Of a stretch of DNA of 64,000 nt, positions 61,649-64,000 are shown piece after piece (the stretch's first letter is position 1; each line of letters starts with the position of its first letter). The translations under genes and the position numbers were made by a program. The notes beneath the pieces are model-generated. The model saw only the letters and a list, made by a program, of their open reading frames with translations. It was not told the origin of the DNA and ran no database searches. This stretch comes from Ruania rhizosphaerae (GTDB taxonomy: Bacteria > Actinomycetota > Actinomycetes > Actinomycetales > Beutenbergiaceae), in contig NZ_VSMB01000003.1 of NCBI RefSeq assembly GCF_009805705.1, positions 124,001-188,000 on the forward strand, given 5' to 3'.

Positions 61649-63096
61649 TCGATGAGCAGACGGCGCGCTATCGCACCGGCACATGGACGGCGGTCGTGAC
61701 GGCCTCCGGGAGTGCCCTGCTGCATCCGTCCTATGCCGAGGAGGACGTCATCGCGCTCTGGCAGTCCATGGCTGGCGGCTCCGGGATCGGGGAGTGGCTG
61801 GAGACCCTGGCCGGTGGGGGGATCACCGGGCTGGCGGACTTCGCACTGGTGCAGCGGGCCGGGTCCGAGCTGCGCGTGCTGGTGCGTGGAGGCGCGGTCG
61901 TCATCGCGGGGGACCAGGCACTGCGTGCCGAGGGGATGAGTACGTGGCGTGAAGCCGTGGTGTCCGCCGCGCCGTCCTCGGTGACGATCCTGGCCGGCGA
62001 CGACGTCAGCTCGGCCGATGAGCACTCGTTCCCGCTGGTCGGTGGAGTCGTCCGGGCGGACGCCCTCACGTGGGGAGCACTCGACGAGACTTCCGGACCG
62101 TCGCCAGCGCTGGAGTCGCAGGCGGCGTCCTCGGACGTGGCCACACCGGTCGGGGGAAACCCCGAGCCGGCCACCGACGCGCCCGCCGACCGAGAATCGG
62201 GCTCAGAACCGGGTTCGGATCCCGAGGCGGCGCCGGAGCCCGGGGTACCGGCCGAGCCGGAGGAGAGCGAGCCCGCGGTCGCCGATTCCAGTGCCACCTA
62301 CTCCAGTGCGACCGACTCCAGCCCGGCTGACGCCAGTGCGGCCGATGCCGGCCCGTCCGAGCCCGGACCGGTGTCGGAGGCGACTATGCACCCCGGGATC
62401 GAGCCGTCGCCGGAGCTCCCGGCCGAGTCAGGCATCATCGACTCGTTGCCGTGGTCGGTGCGCTCATCCCAGCCGAGTCCGCCACCAGCACCCTTCACAG
62501 CACCGGGTGAAGCCAGCGCCACCGCCAGCGCCGACGACGACGTCGACGAGCACACGATCAAGGTTCCGCGCCGTGGGGGAGAGACCGGACCCGCAGCACC
62601 ACCGGCACCAGCCGCTGATGGTGCGTGGGAGGGCGATCATGACGGGTCGACCGTCCTGGTCTCCGACGTCGCGGCCATGCGGGACGCGACAGTGACCGGG
62701 GCGCCTGGCGAATCGGCCGCGCGCTCCGGCGAGCCGGCAACGTCGCAGCAGCCGGAGTCCGTGCTGTTGCTCTCGACGGGGATCCGCGTCCCGCTCGACC
62801 GCCCGGTGCTGATCGGAAGGGCGCCCGAGTCGAGCCGGTTCGCAGCCAGGGTCGAGCCGCGGCTGGTGACCGTCCCCAGTCCGCAGCAGGACATCTCCCG
62901 CACCCATGTGGAGCTGCGCCGCGAGGGCGACCACCTGCTGGTGACCGACCTGAACTCCACCAACGGCACGATCGTCGTGCTCCCCGGCAGCGCCCCGCGG
63001 CGGTTGCACGCCGGTGAGGCCGTGCCCGTGCGGGCAGGGACGACCGTCGACCTGGGTGACGGCGTGACAGGCACCATCGAGACTCCGGCACCGTGA
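61639..63096 (+). CDS. FHA-domain protein with long acidic linker
   Basis: A 485-residue protein. An N-terminal region of about 140 residues has ALLHPSYAEEDVIALWQSM and an unfamiliar fold. A long Ser/Pro/Ala/Glu-rich linker runs from about 150 to 340. The C-terminal FHA domain (about 375-480) carries VLIGRAPESSRF, QDISRTHVELRREGDHLLV and LNSTNGTIVV, the phosphothreonine-binding Arg, Ser, His and Asn motif. It probably binds a phosphorylated partner in this PP2C-FHA-kinase cluster. ATG 61639 is close to ATG 61645. The stop overlaps the kinase start by 4 bp (GTGA). Confidence 0.88.
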   Translation: MAMIDEQTARYRTGTWTAVVTASGSALLHPSYAEEDVIALWQSMAGGSGIGEWLETLAGGGITGLADFALVQRAGSELRVLVRGGAVVIAGDQALRAEGMSTWREAVVSAAPSSVTILAGDDVSSADEHSFPLVGGVVRADALTWGALDETSGPSPALESQAASSDVATPVGGNPEPATDAPADRESGSEPGSDPEAAPEPGVPAEPEESEPAVADSSATYSSATDSSPADASAADAGPSEPGPVSEATMHPGIEPSPELPAESGIIDSLPWSVRSSQPSPPPAPFTAPGEASATASADDDVDEHTIKVPRRGGETGPAAPPAPAADGAWEGDHDGSTVLVSDVAAMRDATVTGAPGESAARSGEPATSQQPESVLLLSTGIRVPLDRPVLIGRAPESSRFAARVEPRLVTVPSPQQDISRTHVELRREGDHLLVTDLNSTNGTIVVLPGSAPRRLHAGEAVPVRAGTTVDLGDGVTGTIETPAP

Positions 63097-64000
63097 CCCG
63101 CCGGCCACCCTCCGAACCGCCGCAGATCCCGGGCTATACCTATGAACGTCTGCTGGGCAGCGGCGGGTTCGCCGATGTCTTCCTCTACCGCCAGCTCATG
63201 CCGGCGCGTGAGGTCGCGGTCAAGGCTCTGCTCGCCAGCGCGGTGACGGCGGAAGGTCGGGAGCAGTTCACCGCCGAGGCCAACCTGATGGCTCAGCTGT
63301 CCACCCATCCGTCGATCGTGACGATCTTCCACGCCGACACCACGGCGGACGGTCGTCCGTACCTGGTGATGGAGTACTGCCCGCGCCCCAACCTCTCCGT
63401 GCGCTATCGCAACGAGCGTCTGGGCGTGGCCGAGTGCCTGAGGATCGCTGTCCGGCTCGCCGGTGCGGTGGAGACCGCTCACCGGGCGGGCATCCTGCAC
63501 CGTGACATCAAGCCGGCCAACGTGCTCACGACGGCCTACGGGTGGCCCGCGCTGACCGACTTCGGCATCTCCGTCGCGACCGGGACCCCGGCAGCGGCCG
63601 ACGGCGACCAGGCCGGCATGTCGATCCCGTGGGCGGCGCCGGAGTTCTTTGCCGAGGACGCTCCCCGTGGGGTTGCAGCGGACGTGTACGCCCTTGCCGC
63701 CACTGTCTACACCCTGCTCGCCGGGCGCTCTCCGTTCGAGCTGCCGGGCCGCCCGAACACGGCGCTGGACCTCATCACCCGGATCGAACGTGACCCGGTG
63801 CCGCCCATCGGCCGCGACGACGTCCCACCCTCGCTCGAGGCGGTGCTGGCCCGGGGAATGGCGAAGGATCCGTCCCGGAGATTCGGGTCCGCCGCCGAGC
63901 TGGCACGCGCGATTCACCAGGTCGAGCAGGAACTGCACCTGACCCCGACGGCCCTTGACGTGCCGGACACGTCCTGGATGGAGGGGCCGTCCGAACCGGA
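63093..64000 (+). CDS. Serine/threonine protein kinase (C-terminus beyond window)
   Basis: A Pkn-type kinase whose start is the GTG overlapping the FHA stop; the frame is open to the right edge (302 codons seen). The kinase domain has the Gly loop LLGSGGFADVFLYRQ, catalytic Lys K44 in VAVKALL, HRDIKPAN (H136-N143), DFG (D156), and APEFFAED with the APE motif. The C-terminal part is missing, so a TM or PASTA domain cannot be excluded. With PP2C and FHA it forms a local phosphosignalling module. Confidence 0.9.
   Translation, partial: MTRRPPSEPPQIPGYTYERLLGSGGFADVFLYRQLMPAREVAVKALLASAVTAEGREQFTAEANLMAQLSTHPSIVTIFHADTTADGRPYLVMEYCPRPNLSVRYRNERLGVAECLRIAVRLAGAVETAHRAGILHRDIKPANVLTTAYGWPALTDFGISVATGTPAAADGDQAGMSIPWAAPEFFAEDAPRGVAADVYALAATVYTLLAGRSPFELPGRPNTALDLITRIERDPVPPIGRDDVPPSLEAVLARGMAKDPSRRFGSAAELARAIHQVEQELHLTPTALDVPDTSWMEGPSEP

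Overview
The window is GC-rich, tightly packed DNA with third codon positions almost always G or C and many GTG starts. The gene order is typical of Actinomycetota: lepA-hemW, DUF3097, hrcA-dnaJ-rsmE-phoH-ybeY-era, comEA-comEC-holA-rpsT, and a Ku/LigD end-joining pair. A member of the order Micrococcales is my best inference; no rRNA gene is present to confirm it. I found no tRNA, rRNA, CRISPR array, insertion sequence or prophage. This is a stretch of ordinary chromosome with a few accessory islands.

Layout. 1-1.9 kb: a cut-off LysR regulator divergent from an MFS exporter, with a LysR-type box between them. 2.0-5.6 kb: divergent ligD and ku. 5.8-9.7 kb: a heterodimeric ABC exporter with complementary degenerate ATP sites. 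9.8-14.8 kb: envelope genes (membrane protein, large lipoprotein, membrane metallophosphoesterase, VKOR). 14.8-17.5 kb: two CNNM/CorC-type DUF21-CBS proteins. 17.6-20.7 kb: gnd-larE-larB. 20.8-28.7 kb: sugar and uronate genes with LacI and AraC regulators, interrupted by GNAT and VOC genes. 28.8-31.0 kb: an LLM flavoprotein, MarR and FMN reductase operon behind an 18-bp palindrome. 31.1-34.4 kb: dps, then leuS behind a leucine-rich leader peptide and an intrinsic terminator. 34.5-39.7 kb: a HerA-like ATPase, comEA, comEC and holA. 39.9-42.3 kb: a mannosyltransferase-like gene, rpsT and a PemK/MazF-like gene. 42.3-45.8 kb: a circularly permuted ATP-grasp, alpha-E and transglutaminase operon. 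46.5-53.5 kb: lepA, hemW, three membrane proteins and a DUF3097 gene. 53.6-59.2 kb: the HrcA/CIRCE-controlled chaperone and RNA-maturation operon. 59.2-64 kb: a membrane alpha/beta hydrolase, then PP2C, FHA and a Ser/Thr kinase cut by the window edge.

Two regulatory themes recur. Many operons begin with a TANNNT -10 box 6-8 nt before the start codon, which predicts leaderless mRNAs. Convergent gene pairs are often separated by long, perfect or near-perfect hairpins without U-tracts; the leuS leader terminator is the exception and has a clear T-run. Start codons were chosen by Shine-Dalgarno motif, stop/start overlap or -10 spacing, and are inferences.

The most unusual items are the leuS leader region, the uncharacterised ATP-grasp/alpha-E/transglutaminase operon, the larE-larB pair without larC, and a 47-bp palindromic element found in two unrelated convergent intergenic regions.
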